Shown: piece by piece, positions 15,029 through 22,177 of the stretch | Layout of the letters: each line of letters opens with the position of its first letter | Numbering within the stretch: position 1 is the stretch's first letter | Origin: Oscillospiraceae bacterium | GTDB taxonomy: Bacteria > Bacillota > Clostridia > Oscillospirales > Ruminococcaceae | Assembly: GCA_017483465.1 (NCBI GenBank) | Contig: JAFUWN010000113.1 | Span: 1 to 36,851, forward strand | Direction of reading: 5' to 3' | DNA: 36,851 nucleotides | Notes under the pieces: model-generated | What the model was told of the DNA's origin: nothing | What the model saw: only the letters and a program-made list of their open reading frames with translations | Databases searched by the model: none | Program-made: the position numbers and the translations under genes

Positions 15029-16042
15029 CTAAGGACGTTTTTTTCCGCATCCGCTGCAAAAGTTGCTGGTATTGGTCTGACCGCAGGCACATACCCAGCA
15101 GTCCCGGGGAGCCGGTTTTTTTCTGCCGCAGACAGCACAGAATTTTCCGTAATTTTCAGAACCGCACTGACATACCCAGTTTTTCTGTAAATTCACGGCA
15201 GATTTTTCCTGAACCGTCTGCTGCATCATGGCATTTCTGCTCCGGAGATTGATTAATTCCCTGCTCTGGTCGTCATAGCTGATATTGCCGATTCCGACAG
15301 AAACCAGCTCAATACCTCTCTGTTCTTTCCAGACAGTGTCCAGCTGTGTATTCAGATATCTGACAATATCCAGATTTCTTGCCCCCAGATTAGAAATTCT
15401 CTCGCCGTCCTGTGACATATTGCTGACAGCCCCCTGCAGGGCCATCAGAAATTCTTCCAGACACTGGTCAGACAAGACCTGAGTCGAGACATAATCAGCG
15501 GTTCTGGGAACAACTTCTTCAAAAAATCTGAGCGGATCTGTAATCCTGATGGAATATGTTCCGTGACATCTGACAAACAGTTCTGCATTATAGAAATTAT
15601 CAAAATACTGGAGCGGATTTCTGGTACCGAATTTAAGGCCTTTGATTTCCTGTAAATTAATAAAATACACATCCTGGCTTGCCGAGGGCTGCCCGCCGTA
15701 CTTGATTCTCTGGAAGGTCTCTTTCACAGCGGCACTAAGCTCGCCGTTGAACATCGAGGGAGCAGACGACAGCCAGACTTCATAATAGCCTTCTGTGGCA
15801 CAGTAATCCACAATCTGACCGCCGTCACAGAGAATCATAAGCTGATTCGGAGCAATCTTGATTTTCGAGCCGTTTGAAATGGTCTGCACACGGGAATATT
15901 CATTGCCGTTCTTGCCTTTGATGACTCTGACACCTCTTGCCATCAGAATATTATTATCCATTCTGTCAGATACGATATAATCCAGCCACTGACCGGAGAG
16001 AGAGCCGCCGACTGCATCGGCAGCAGCTTTGATGATTCCCAT
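15029..16042 (-). CDS. SPFH-domain protein with double zinc ribbon (YdjI-like)
   Basis: A 337-residue protein of the SPFH/band-7 group sometimes labelled virion-core-like. The SPFH region spans about residues 30-270 (for example QLMILCDGGQIVDYC, VYFINLQEIKGLKFGTRNP, LRFFEEVVPRTADYV). Two zinc ribbons end the protein: CQCGSENYGKFCAVCGRK and CACGQTNTSNFCSGCGKK. SPFH proteins organise membrane domains. Bacillus YdjI is of this type and works with YdjG, YdjH and PspA at the membrane. The gene has a good AGAAAGGAG site and lies between the small membrane protein and the zinc-ribbon gene in one leftward run. Confidence 0.87.
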   Translation of the reverse strand: MGIIKAAADAVGGSLSGQWLDYIVSDRMDNNILMARGVRVIKGKNGNEYSRVQTISNGSKIKIAPNQLMILCDGGQIVDYCATEGYYEVWLSSAPSMFNGELSAAVKETFQRIKYGGQPSASQDVYFINLQEIKGLKFGTRNPLQYFDNFYNAELFVRCHGTYSIRITDPLRFFEEVVPRTADYVSTQVLSDQCLEEFLMALQGAVSNMSQDGERISNLGARNLDIVRYLNTQLDTVWKEQRGIELVSVGIGNISYDDQSRELINLRSRNAMMQQTVQEKSAVNLQKNWVCQCGSENYGKFCAVCGRKKPAPRDCWVCACGQTNTSNFCSGCGKKRP

Positions 16043-16062
16043 GATTCTGCTCCTTTCTGTAT

Positions 16063-16230
16063 TTAATATCTTATTGCATAATAAATTACATAAATCCAGT
16101 TAAGCAAGCCATGCAGGATTGCCCACGGAATAGAATGCCAGTTGGTATAGCTGATCACAGTCGCAAGCGAAATTCCCAATGCACCGATAGAAGTTAAATA
16201 CTCACTGCTTTTTGATTTTTTCTCATCCAT
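16063..16230 (-). CDS. Small membrane protein
   Basis: A 55-residue protein. After a charged start (MDEKKSKSSEY), it has two hydrophobic stretches, about residues 12-30 and 33-52, ending YVIYYAIRY. The ATG at 16230 is chosen because AGAAAGGG sits 8 bases before it; a longer reading to 16257 has no such site. I do not recognise a named family. Placed 20 bases before the SPFH gene, it is probably a partner in the membrane module. Confidence 0.7.
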   Translation of the reverse strand: MDEKKSKSSEYLTSIGALGISLATVISYTNWHSIPWAILHGLLNWIYVIYYAIRY

Positions 16231-16259
16231 AGCACAAACCCTTTCTGTTGACTGCAAAG

Positions 16260-17132
16260 TCAGAGGATATTGATTTCAAATTTTTCCCAGTAATCCACTT
16301 TATTTCTGTCACAGCAGGCATACAGAGGATAATCCGGTTCACGATTTCCCAGACAGGAAAGAAATTTATGATTGCCCTGAGATTCTATGCAATAGAAATC
16401 CCCTGTCTGATAAATTTTAAACATTTCCCACTGTTGTCTGTTTACAGAATTGGCTTTGACAGGGGCATTGTCATGATTTTCATCAAGATCGGCCATAAGA
16501 TACAGCCGGCTTTCTGTATTAGCCCGAAGCGTTGCCCAGCCGTCTGCATTGACCTGCACGAAAAAAGATTCCCAGGCTCTTTGTTCTTCGATATTACAGA
16601 AAACAGGTTTACCGTCAAGATTATCATAAGCACTTGCGAACAGCTTGCTGATACAGGAAAAAATACTGATTGTTTTTCCGTTGAATTTTTTTGTTACATC
16701 CACAAGCCGGGATGTCTGGTTGAATTTATCGGCATATTCTTTTTCAAAAGTGCTTTTGATATAAGCTTCATAGAAATACGCAAGAAATCTGACTTTATAG
16801 TCTTCGATTTCTGACAGGTCATAATTTCCGTGAGAACCGGGATTTCCGACTTTCATGCTTAATTCCAGAAAAACAAGCACATCCCGTTTGAAACCGCCTT
16901 CTTTGAAATATACTTTTTTTCTCAAAGCCTGTGTCTGAGCCAGAAAAGAAGTTTTCACCTTTTTTTCGTTCAGTATTTTACTCACTTCATTTGTAAGCCC
17001 ATATTTTTCAGTATAGAACATTGCCAGATGTTCGGCAATCCGCCGCATCTGATTGGCAGCTGCGTTATAATCTCCGTTTTTGATATGCCTTTTGGCTTTT
17101 TGAAAATTTTCTTTCAGGTTTTCTGTATTCAT
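16260..17132 (-). CDS. HEPN-like (DUF4145-type) protein with C-terminal beta-trefoil-like domain
   Basis: A 290-residue protein in two parts. Residues 1-140 are helical and resemble DUF4145/HEPN-like domains (NGDYNAAANQMRRIAEHLA early, KVGNPGSHGN late, where the family has a GN-x-H motif). Residues about 185-290 look like a fascin/ricin-type beta-trefoil: WATLRANTESRLYLMAD, FKIYQTGDFYCIESQGNHK, FLSCLGN and a closing WEKFEINIL. HEPN folds are often RNA-binding or nuclease domains in defence and stress proteins; the catalytic R-x4-6-H is not clear here. The trefoil may bind a sugar or protein. It lies between paaK and the membrane module. Function unknown; domain calls are by eye. Confidence 0.6.
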   Translation of the reverse strand: MNTENLKENFQKAKRHIKNGDYNAAANQMRRIAEHLAMFYTEKYGLTNEVSKILNEKKVKTSFLAQTQALRKKVYFKEGGFKRDVLVFLELSMKVGNPGSHGNYDLSEIEDYKVRFLAYFYEAYIKSTFEKEYADKFNQTSRLVDVTKKFNGKTISIFSCISKLFASAYDNLDGKPVFCNIEEQRAWESFFVQVNADGWATLRANTESRLYLMADLDENHDNAPVKANSVNRQQWEMFKIYQTGDFYCIESQGNHKFLSCLGNREPDYPLYACCDRNKVDYWEKFEINIL

Positions 17133-17150
17133 AACTGCCGCCTTCTGAGG

Positions 17151-18470
17151 TTATAATTTTCTGTTATCAATCACACGCTTTGCCTTGCCTTCGGAACGAG
17201 GCAGAGACTTTGGAGCAGTAATTGTTACTTTTGTCATGATACCGACTACCGACTTGATCTGATCAGTAATATATTTCTGCAGTCTCTGCATTTCACCGAG
17301 GCTGTCAGTCTGAGCAAAAATTTCTTCTGTCATTTCGACTTTGACTTCCAGCGTATCAGAATTATTCACTCTGTCCACAACAAGCTGATAATGCGGAGCG
17401 ACTCCGGGAGTTTTGACTAAAACTGTCTCGATCTGAGACGGGAAAACATTTACGCCACGGACAATAATCATATCATCAGTTCTGCCTGTAATACGTCCCA
17501 TTCTGACAGTGGTTCTGCCGCAGCTGCATTTTTCATTGTAGAGTGTGCAGATATCATGTGTTCTGTAACGGAGCATCGGCATACCCTCTTTAGTAATTGT
17601 TGTAAATACCAGTTCTCCGGGGGTTCCGTAGGGAAGCTGTTCTTCTGTAACAGGGTCAATAATTTCCGCAATCACATGATCTTCATTGATATGTGCACCG
17701 TTTTTGGCTTCGCACTCGAATGCAACGCCAGGCCCTGCAATTTCGGTCAGACCGTAAATATCACGGGCATCAATGCCGAGCAGTTCTTCAATATGCAGTC
17801 TCATAGCCTCTGTCCACGGTTCAGCACCGAACAGTCCGGCACGGAGCTTGATATCTTTTCCCGGAACAAGACCGGCATCACGGATAGATTCACCTAAATA
17901 AGCCGCATAAGAGGGCGTACAGCACAGGATTGTACTGCCGAGTTCCTGCATCATCATAATCTGCCGCTGTGTATTGCCGCTTGACATGGGAATAACCATT
18001 GCACCGACTTCGGTTGCACCCTGATGTGCCCCCAGACCGCCGGTAAACAAGCCATAGCCATAGCAAACCTGAATAATATCTTTTTCATCCGCACCGATTC
18101 CGGCCATCGCACGGGCGACCATTTCCGTCCAGATCTGTACGTCTTTTTCTGTATAGCCTGATACAATCGGCTTTCCTGTTGTACCGGAAGAACCCTGGAT
18201 TCTGACGATCTGTTCTTTCGGAACAGCAAACAGTCCGAACGGGAAAGTATCTCTTAAATCTGTTTTTTCCGTAAACGGCAGAAGCTTGAGGTCATCAACA
18301 GAATGAATATCTTCCGGAGAGACACCTTTTGCATCCATGCGTTCACGGTAGAGTGTTACGTTATCATAGACATGCTGTACGGTTTGGCGGAGACGTTCGC
18401 TCTGCAGCTGTTTTTTCTGTTCGGAGGACATACATTCCATTTCAGGATTATAGATTCTGTATTCTGACAT
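17151..18470 (-). CDS. paaK: Phenylacetate-CoA ligase
   Basis: A 439-residue AMP-forming ligase. RIQGSSGTTGKPIVSGYT is the P-loop-like ATP motif, DIYGLTEIAGPGVAFEC the adenine-binding region, and the C-terminal domain starts around GRTDDMIIVRGVNVFPSQIE, with the catalytic lysine near the end (RSEGKAKRV). A Cys pair (CSCGRTTVRM) is typical of anaerobic PaaK. It makes aryl-acetyl-CoA from an aryl acetate, ATP and CoA. In gut anaerobes this usually belongs to aromatic amino acid breakdown (with indolepyruvate oxidoreductase). AGGAG precedes the ATG, and a TTGACA-17-TAAAAT promoter lies at 18530-18558. It is first in a leftward run that continues into the membrane module. Confidence 0.93.
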   Translation of the reverse strand: MSEYRIYNPEMECMSSEQKKQLQSERLRQTVQHVYDNVTLYRERMDAKGVSPEDIHSVDDLKLLPFTEKTDLRDTFPFGLFAVPKEQIVRIQGSSGTTGKPIVSGYTEKDVQIWTEMVARAMAGIGADEKDIIQVCYGYGLFTGGLGAHQGATEVGAMVIPMSSGNTQRQIMMMQELGSTILCCTPSYAAYLGESIRDAGLVPGKDIKLRAGLFGAEPWTEAMRLHIEELLGIDARDIYGLTEIAGPGVAFECEAKNGAHINEDHVIAEIIDPVTEEQLPYGTPGELVFTTITKEGMPMLRYRTHDICTLYNEKCSCGRTTVRMGRITGRTDDMIIVRGVNVFPSQIETVLVKTPGVAPHYQLVVDRVNNSDTLEVKVEMTEEIFAQTDSLGEMQRLQKYITDQIKSVVGIMTKVTITAPKSLPRSEGKAKRVIDNRKL

Positions 18471-18529
18471 AAAAAATTAACTCCTTTTTGTAAATTATCT
18501 CACGATTTCATGATAAATCATACAAGATT

Positions 18530-18558
18530 ATTTTACACTAAAAACAATATTTTGTCAA
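18530..18558 (-). promoter_or_regulatory. Promoter of paaK and the downstream run
   Basis: Read leftward: TTGACA (18558-18553), 17 bases, TAAAAT (18535-18530). No terminator is visible between paaK and the genes down to 13028, so it may serve all of them. Confidence 0.8.
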
Positions 18559-18587
18559 CTATAAATTTCGATATTTATACAAAAATA

Positions 18588-19736
18588 TCAATCAGAAATA
18601 TGTTTCCATTCCGTACCGTCGGGAGAGGTCTGCACTTCCTGTATCATTTTTTCCCGTACTTCAAATCTTGCATCCCCTGTTGAACAGGCGATAATATTAC
18701 AATAATCTGATGATTTTTTCTGTGTATGCAGGAATTCCCATTCTTTAACGGACTCATCTGCAAAATACAGCATACCGATTGCCCGGGAGGCATTGAGTTC
18801 GACAAAATAAACATACTCTTCGGAACTATTCATGAAATCTTTGCTATAAATTAAAATATCATCCAGCGGGACATTACATTTTTCTGCGAACTGTTTGAGT
18901 TCTTCTTCATCTTTGATGAAATAGTTTCCGGAGATTTCGCTTTCTGCCTGAATGCTCAGGATGGGCTTATCCAGCGGAGTATAAATCGTACAGAACTCAG
19001 AAGAAGCCTCCGGAGTCATCTGAATGGTTTCATGATACAGATTCATAAATTCCTGTGCGGCATCATCTATGCGTTGATGAGAAGACCCGCTTCCCTCCCA
19101 GTAGCATGTTGTCATTTCATTTGTTTCGGGATGACAGAATAAAACATTCACCGTTCCGGCATCTGCGAGCATACCATGTTCGCCGTCGAATTCAGTTTCA
19201 GGGTCAATACTTTCACCAAGGGTACAGAAATTCTGAACAGTTTCCGCATCAAGCTGCATCATTGGCTCCATACTCAGCTGAGAGAGACGAATAACATCAA
19301 AAAAATTTTCCCGATGATAATCCGGAGCGTTATTGACATGATAAACTGCCCCTGTCATATCAGCGAACAGTGTATCATTATGGAAGCCATACCAGTTGAC
19401 AAAACCATCCTGAGATACGAGAAAAATTTCCGGAAAGTCGGGGTATACTTCTTTTTCAGCTTCTGTCGTTTCGGGGAGAGTTTCAGACTCTGTTTCTGAT
19501 TCTGTCGTTTCAGGAAGCGTTTCAGACTCTGTTTCTGATTCTGTCGTTTCAGGAAGCGTTTCGGATTCTGTTTCTGATTCTGTCGTTTCGGGAAGCGTTT
19601 CAGACTCTGTTTCTGATTCCTGTGTTGTAACAGAAACTGTATTTTCTGCCGTATCGAATTCAGATTCTGCACCGCATCCCGTCAGCAAGCAGAAACTCAG
19701 CAGCATAATACCAATGAAATGTTTTTTTCCATACAT
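18588..19736 (-). CDS. Lipoprotein with Glu/Ser/Thr repeat linker
   Basis: A 382-residue secreted lipoprotein. Residues 1-20 are the signal and LLTGC the lipobox, giving an acylated Cys at residue 21. A linker (about 40-95) consists of four 13-residue repeats, ESETESETLPETT, probably an extended spacer through the cell wall. The rest is an acidic globular region without a family I recognise (for example FVNWYGFHNDTLFADMTGAVYHV, and EYVYFVELNASRAIGMLYF). The ATG at 19736 is used, with AGAAAGG 5 bases upstream; an ATG at 19760 has no ribosome site. The promoter lies at 19765-19793. Function unknown. Confidence 0.78.
   Translation of the reverse strand: MYGKKHFIGIMLLSFCLLTGCGAESEFDTAENTVSVTTQESETESETLPETTESETESETLPETTESETESETLPETTESETESETLPETTEAEKEVYPDFPEIFLVSQDGFVNWYGFHNDTLFADMTGAVYHVNNAPDYHRENFFDVIRLSQLSMEPMMQLDAETVQNFCTLGESIDPETEFDGEHGMLADAGTVNVLFCHPETNEMTTCYWEGSGSSHQRIDDAAQEFMNLYHETIQMTPEASSEFCTIYTPLDKPILSIQAESEISGNYFIKDEEELKQFAEKCNVPLDDILIYSKDFMNSSEEYVYFVELNASRAIGMLYFADESVKEWEFLHTQKKSSDYCNIIACSTGDARFEVREKMIQEVQTSPDGTEWKHISD
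19461..19616. repeat. Four tandem 39-bp repeats in a coding linker
   Basis: Four head-to-tail near-identical 39-base units (19461-19499, 19500-19538, 19539-19577, 19578-19616). Each encodes ESETESETLPETT in the lipoprotein. Differences between units are a few single bases, mostly synonymous (TCG versus TCA and the like). Copy number is likely to vary between strains. Confidence 0.95.
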
Positions 19737-19764
19737 ATCCGCCTTTCTTGATTTTATCATGCTT

Positions 19765-19793
19765 ATTTTAGCATATTTTCTCTGTCAAGTCAA
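19765..19793 (-). promoter_or_regulatory. Promoter of the lipoprotein gene
   Basis: Read leftward: TTGACT (19793-19788), 17 bases, TAAAAT (19770-19765) with an extended TGc. ATGCT and AGCAT half-sites flank the -10 element. Confidence 0.75.
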
Positions 19794-19814
19794 GCAATGT
19801 TTTTCAATCACAGA

Positions 19815-19852
19815 CAAAAGAATCCGCCAGAACTTTTTCATGCTCCGGCGGA
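19815..19852 (-). terminator. Likely terminator after the CmpB-like gene
   Basis: Read leftward: a 6-bp perfect G/C stem (19847-19852 with 19823-19828), extended inward across one mismatch, then TTCTTTTG. It lies past the end of the 19980-20366 gene. It is not strong. Confidence 0.55.
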
Positions 19853-19947
19853 ACCCGTTTTTCAACAGATTTTGTTTGAAATTTCTGTAAAAAGTCATAA
19901 TTAAAGAACAGAAACATTGATGATTCTGACAAAAATTGCAGAAATAC

Positions 19948-19976
19948 TTGTATCATACAGGAAAATATGCTATAAT
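19948..19976 (+). promoter_or_regulatory. Possible antisense promoter
   Basis: TTGTAT (19948-19953), 17 bases, TATAAT (19971-19976) with an extended TGc. It points into the opposite strand of the CmpB-like gene, starting beside its stop codon, and would make an antisense RNA. It may be chance in AT-rich DNA. Confidence 0.4.
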
Positions 19977-19979
19977 AAA

Positions 19980-20366
19980 TTAGTCTGAAAAAAATTCCGG
20001 CTCCAGTCTGTCATAAAGATATTTCGCCGGAATGCTTGTGAAATACCAGAATATACTGTGTACCAGACAGATCTGTCCGTGATAGTTCAGCGGAAGCGTA
20101 CTGTAATCCCATACATCCCAGTGCAGATGCAGATTTACAATCACGCCGACCGCCAGTTCATAGGACGTAATTACAACAGCTCCCAGAAAATACAGCATCT
20201 GCGGCGGCATAGGCGGAGCATAACGGAATAAAATACAAAGTGTAGTAAATACTGCACCGCCGGTGAGTGCCATCGTCCAGTGTGTATATCCCCGGGCAAA
20301 GATTTCAATCAGAGCGTAAAGAAAATACCCCATCAGGAATGTGACGGCATATCTTGCAGATTTCAT
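19980..20366 (-). CDS. Small membrane protein, CmpB/putative ABC permease family
   Basis: A 128-residue protein with about four membrane segments. WDYSTLPLNYHGQICLVHSIFWYF is cut here to its keys: WDYS, N-x-x-GQICL and the following W; this is the signature of the family annotated as putative ABC-transporter permease CmpB (PF06541), whose role is uncertain. AGGAGG lies 7 bases before the ATG. A 9-bp inverted repeat in the leader (20378-20386 with 20414-20422) abuts this ribosome site. It stands alone, between a terminator-like hairpin and the divergent malQ gene. Confidence 0.75.
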   Translation of the reverse strand: MKSARYAVTFLMGYFLYALIEIFARGYTHWTMALTGGAVFTTLCILFRYAPPMPPQMLYFLGAVVITSYELAVGVIVNLHLHWDVWDYSTLPLNYHGQICLVHSIFWYFTSIPAKYLYDRLEPEFFSD

Positions 20367-20377
20367 AAAAATTCCTC

Positions 20378-20422
20378 CTGTTCCGGTTGTTTCCTGTGAT
20401 AGTTTTAATCTGCCCGGAACAG
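20378..20422 (-). promoter_or_regulatory. Leader hairpin next to the ribosome site
   Basis: CTGTTCCGG (20378-20386) and CCGGAACAG (20414-20422) are perfect inverted repeats separated by 27 bases. On the leftward transcript the stem ends directly at the GAGG of the CmpB-like gene's ribosome site, so it could affect translation. Confidence 0.4.
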
Positions 20423-20546
20423 ACTGTTTTTATACGGAACATCGGTATGATTTTGCTGTTACAGTCCATACTGACAAGTACATGAAATAAATATGTTCAA
20501 AAATTATCTGACAGAGCTTTGCTTTGTACAGAATAATTAAAATATA

Positions 20547-20555
20547 TGCTATTAT
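20547..20555 (+). promoter_or_regulatory. Extended -10 promoter for malQ operon
   Basis: TGCTATTAT is an extended -10 element 24 bases before the malQ start codon. The matching -35 (around 20523-20530) is poor. Confidence 0.45.
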
Positions 20556-20578
20556 AAAAAATAAGGAGAATTTGAATT

Positions 20579-22177
20579 ATGCGAAAAAGCGGTATTTTAC
20601 TGCACATTTCCAGTCTGCCGTCACGCTGCGGCATCGGCAGAATGGGAAAAGCGGCTTATGATTTTGTAGATTTTCTTCAGGAAAGTGAAACAGCTTACTG
20701 GCAGATTCTGCCTCTTTCACCGACAAGCTACGGCGATTCGCCTTATCAGAGCTTTTCAGTCTATGCCGGAAATCCGTATTTTATTGATTTTGAAAAACTC
20801 GAAGAACAAGGTCTGCTTGAACATGAAGACTATGCCTCAATGTTATGGCAGAGAGATGCCGAAACTATCGACTATGAATTATTATACAGAAGCAATATTA
20901 CTGTACTGAGAAGAGCCTTTGTCAAATTCAAAGCCGGTTCTGCAAGAGGTTACCGGTCATTCAAGAATCATAACAAAGAATGGCTTCCGGAATATGCCTT
21001 GTTCATGGCCTTGAAAGCGGCTCATGACGGTGCTCCGTGGTACGAATGGGAACCGGAACTTGCACAGCGTGAAGAAGCGGCTCTGGAAAAAGCAAAAAAA
21101 GATTTTGCAGATGAAATGGAATTATACTGTTTTATTCAGTTTATCTTCTCACAGCAGTGGACGGCTCTGAAAAAATATGCCAATCAGCATAACGTAGAAA
21201 TTATCGGAGATATGCCGATCTATGTTTCTTATGACAGTACGGAAGTCTGGGCTTCTCCGGAGCTGTTTGATCTGGATCAGGAAAAAAAGCCGATCGAAGT
21301 GGCCGGCTGTCCGCCGGATCCGTTCGCTGTCGAAGGGCAGCTGTGGGGGAATCCTCTCTATGACTGGAGTTATCATGAGAAAACCAATTATGCATGGTGG
21401 ATGGCAAGATTAAAACATGCCGCTGCTCTGTATGATATTGTCAGAATCGATCATTTCCGGGGATTTGAGAGCTATTATGCCATTCCTTACGGCAGTCCGA
21501 ATGCCATCAAGGGCAGATGGAGAAAAGGGCCTAACAAGAAATTATTCCAGACTGCCGGAAAAGAACTGGGTTCGCTGAAGATCATTGCCGAAGATCTGGG
21601 CTTTATTACTCCTGCTGTCCGGAAAATGCTGAAAGCTCTGCATTATCCGGGAATGAAAGTGCTGCAGTTTGGTTTTGACAGCGATCCGGATAACGAACAT
21701 CTGCCGCACAATTTCCAGAGTCCGCATTGTGTAGTCTATACCGGTACGCATGATAACGAAACTCTCAAAGGCTGGCTGGAAGCTTCTGAAAAATCAACAA
21801 TCAAATATGCCAAGAAATATCTCAGAGTCAGCAAGAAATCCGATATTCCGGATGCCCTTGTTGCCTGTGCATGGCAGAGCATTGCAGAACTGGCCGTTGC
21901 ACAGATGCAGGATTTCCTGCATGAAGAAAAATCAGCCCGTATGAATACGCCCTCTACACTCGGCGGAAACTGGCAGTACCGGACTTCCGAAGAAGATTTT
22001 TCTCCGGAACTGGCAAAACAGATTAAAAAACTCAACAGAACCTACGGCAGAGCATTCAGGCCCGAACCTCAGCCCAGACAGAAAAGAAAATATACGAGAA
22101 GAGAAAAGATTTCTGAAAGCACAGAATCTACAGAAAATACTGATCATAATTTAAATACGGAGGTATCTGAAACATGA
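20579..22177 (+). CDS. malQ: 4-alpha-glucanotransferase
   Basis: A 532-residue GH77 amylomaltase. SGILLHISSLPSRCGIG at the start is the family signature; VRIDHFRGFESYYAIP carries the catalytic Asp, IIAEDLG the acid/base Glu, and THDNETL the transition-state Asp. It moves alpha-1,4-glucan segments between maltodextrins, feeding long chains to phosphorylase. The core is the usual ~500 residues, followed by a ~35-residue polar tail (RKYTRREKISESTEST and more) that is not part of the fold. AAGGAG precedes the ATG. The stop overlaps the glgP start, so the two are translationally coupled. Confidence 0.95.
   Translation: MRKSGILLHISSLPSRCGIGRMGKAAYDFVDFLQESETAYWQILPLSPTSYGDSPYQSFSVYAGNPYFIDFEKLEEQGLLEHEDYASMLWQRDAETIDYELLYRSNITVLRRAFVKFKAGSARGYRSFKNHNKEWLPEYALFMALKAAHDGAPWYEWEPELAQREEAALEKAKKDFADEMELYCFIQFIFSQQWTALKKYANQHNVEIIGDMPIYVSYDSTEVWASPELFDLDQEKKPIEVAGCPPDPFAVEGQLWGNPLYDWSYHEKTNYAWWMARLKHAAALYDIVRIDHFRGFESYYAIPYGSPNAIKGRWRKGPNKKLFQTAGKELGSLKIIAEDLGFITPAVRKMLKALHYPGMKVLQFGFDSDPDNEHLPHNFQSPHCVVYTGTHDNETLKGWLEASEKSTIKYAKKYLRVSKKSDIPDALVACAWQSIAELAVAQMQDFLHEEKSARMNTPSTLGGNWQYRTSEEDFSPELAKQIKKLNRTYGRAFRPEPQPRQKRKYTRREKISESTESTENTDHNLNTEVSET

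Noticed and set aside
16248-16814. 188-codon plus-strand frame opposite the HEPN-like gene
   Set aside because: The minus-strand gene has a good ribosome site and domain pattern; this frame has neither.
18570-18589. GATATTT/AAATATC hairpin as a terminator of the lipoprotein gene
   Set aside because: The stem is almost all A/T, overlaps the stop codon and has no proper tail.
19461-19616. Direct repeats as a CRISPR array
   Set aside because: The units are contiguous without spacers and keep the reading frame of a lipoprotein.
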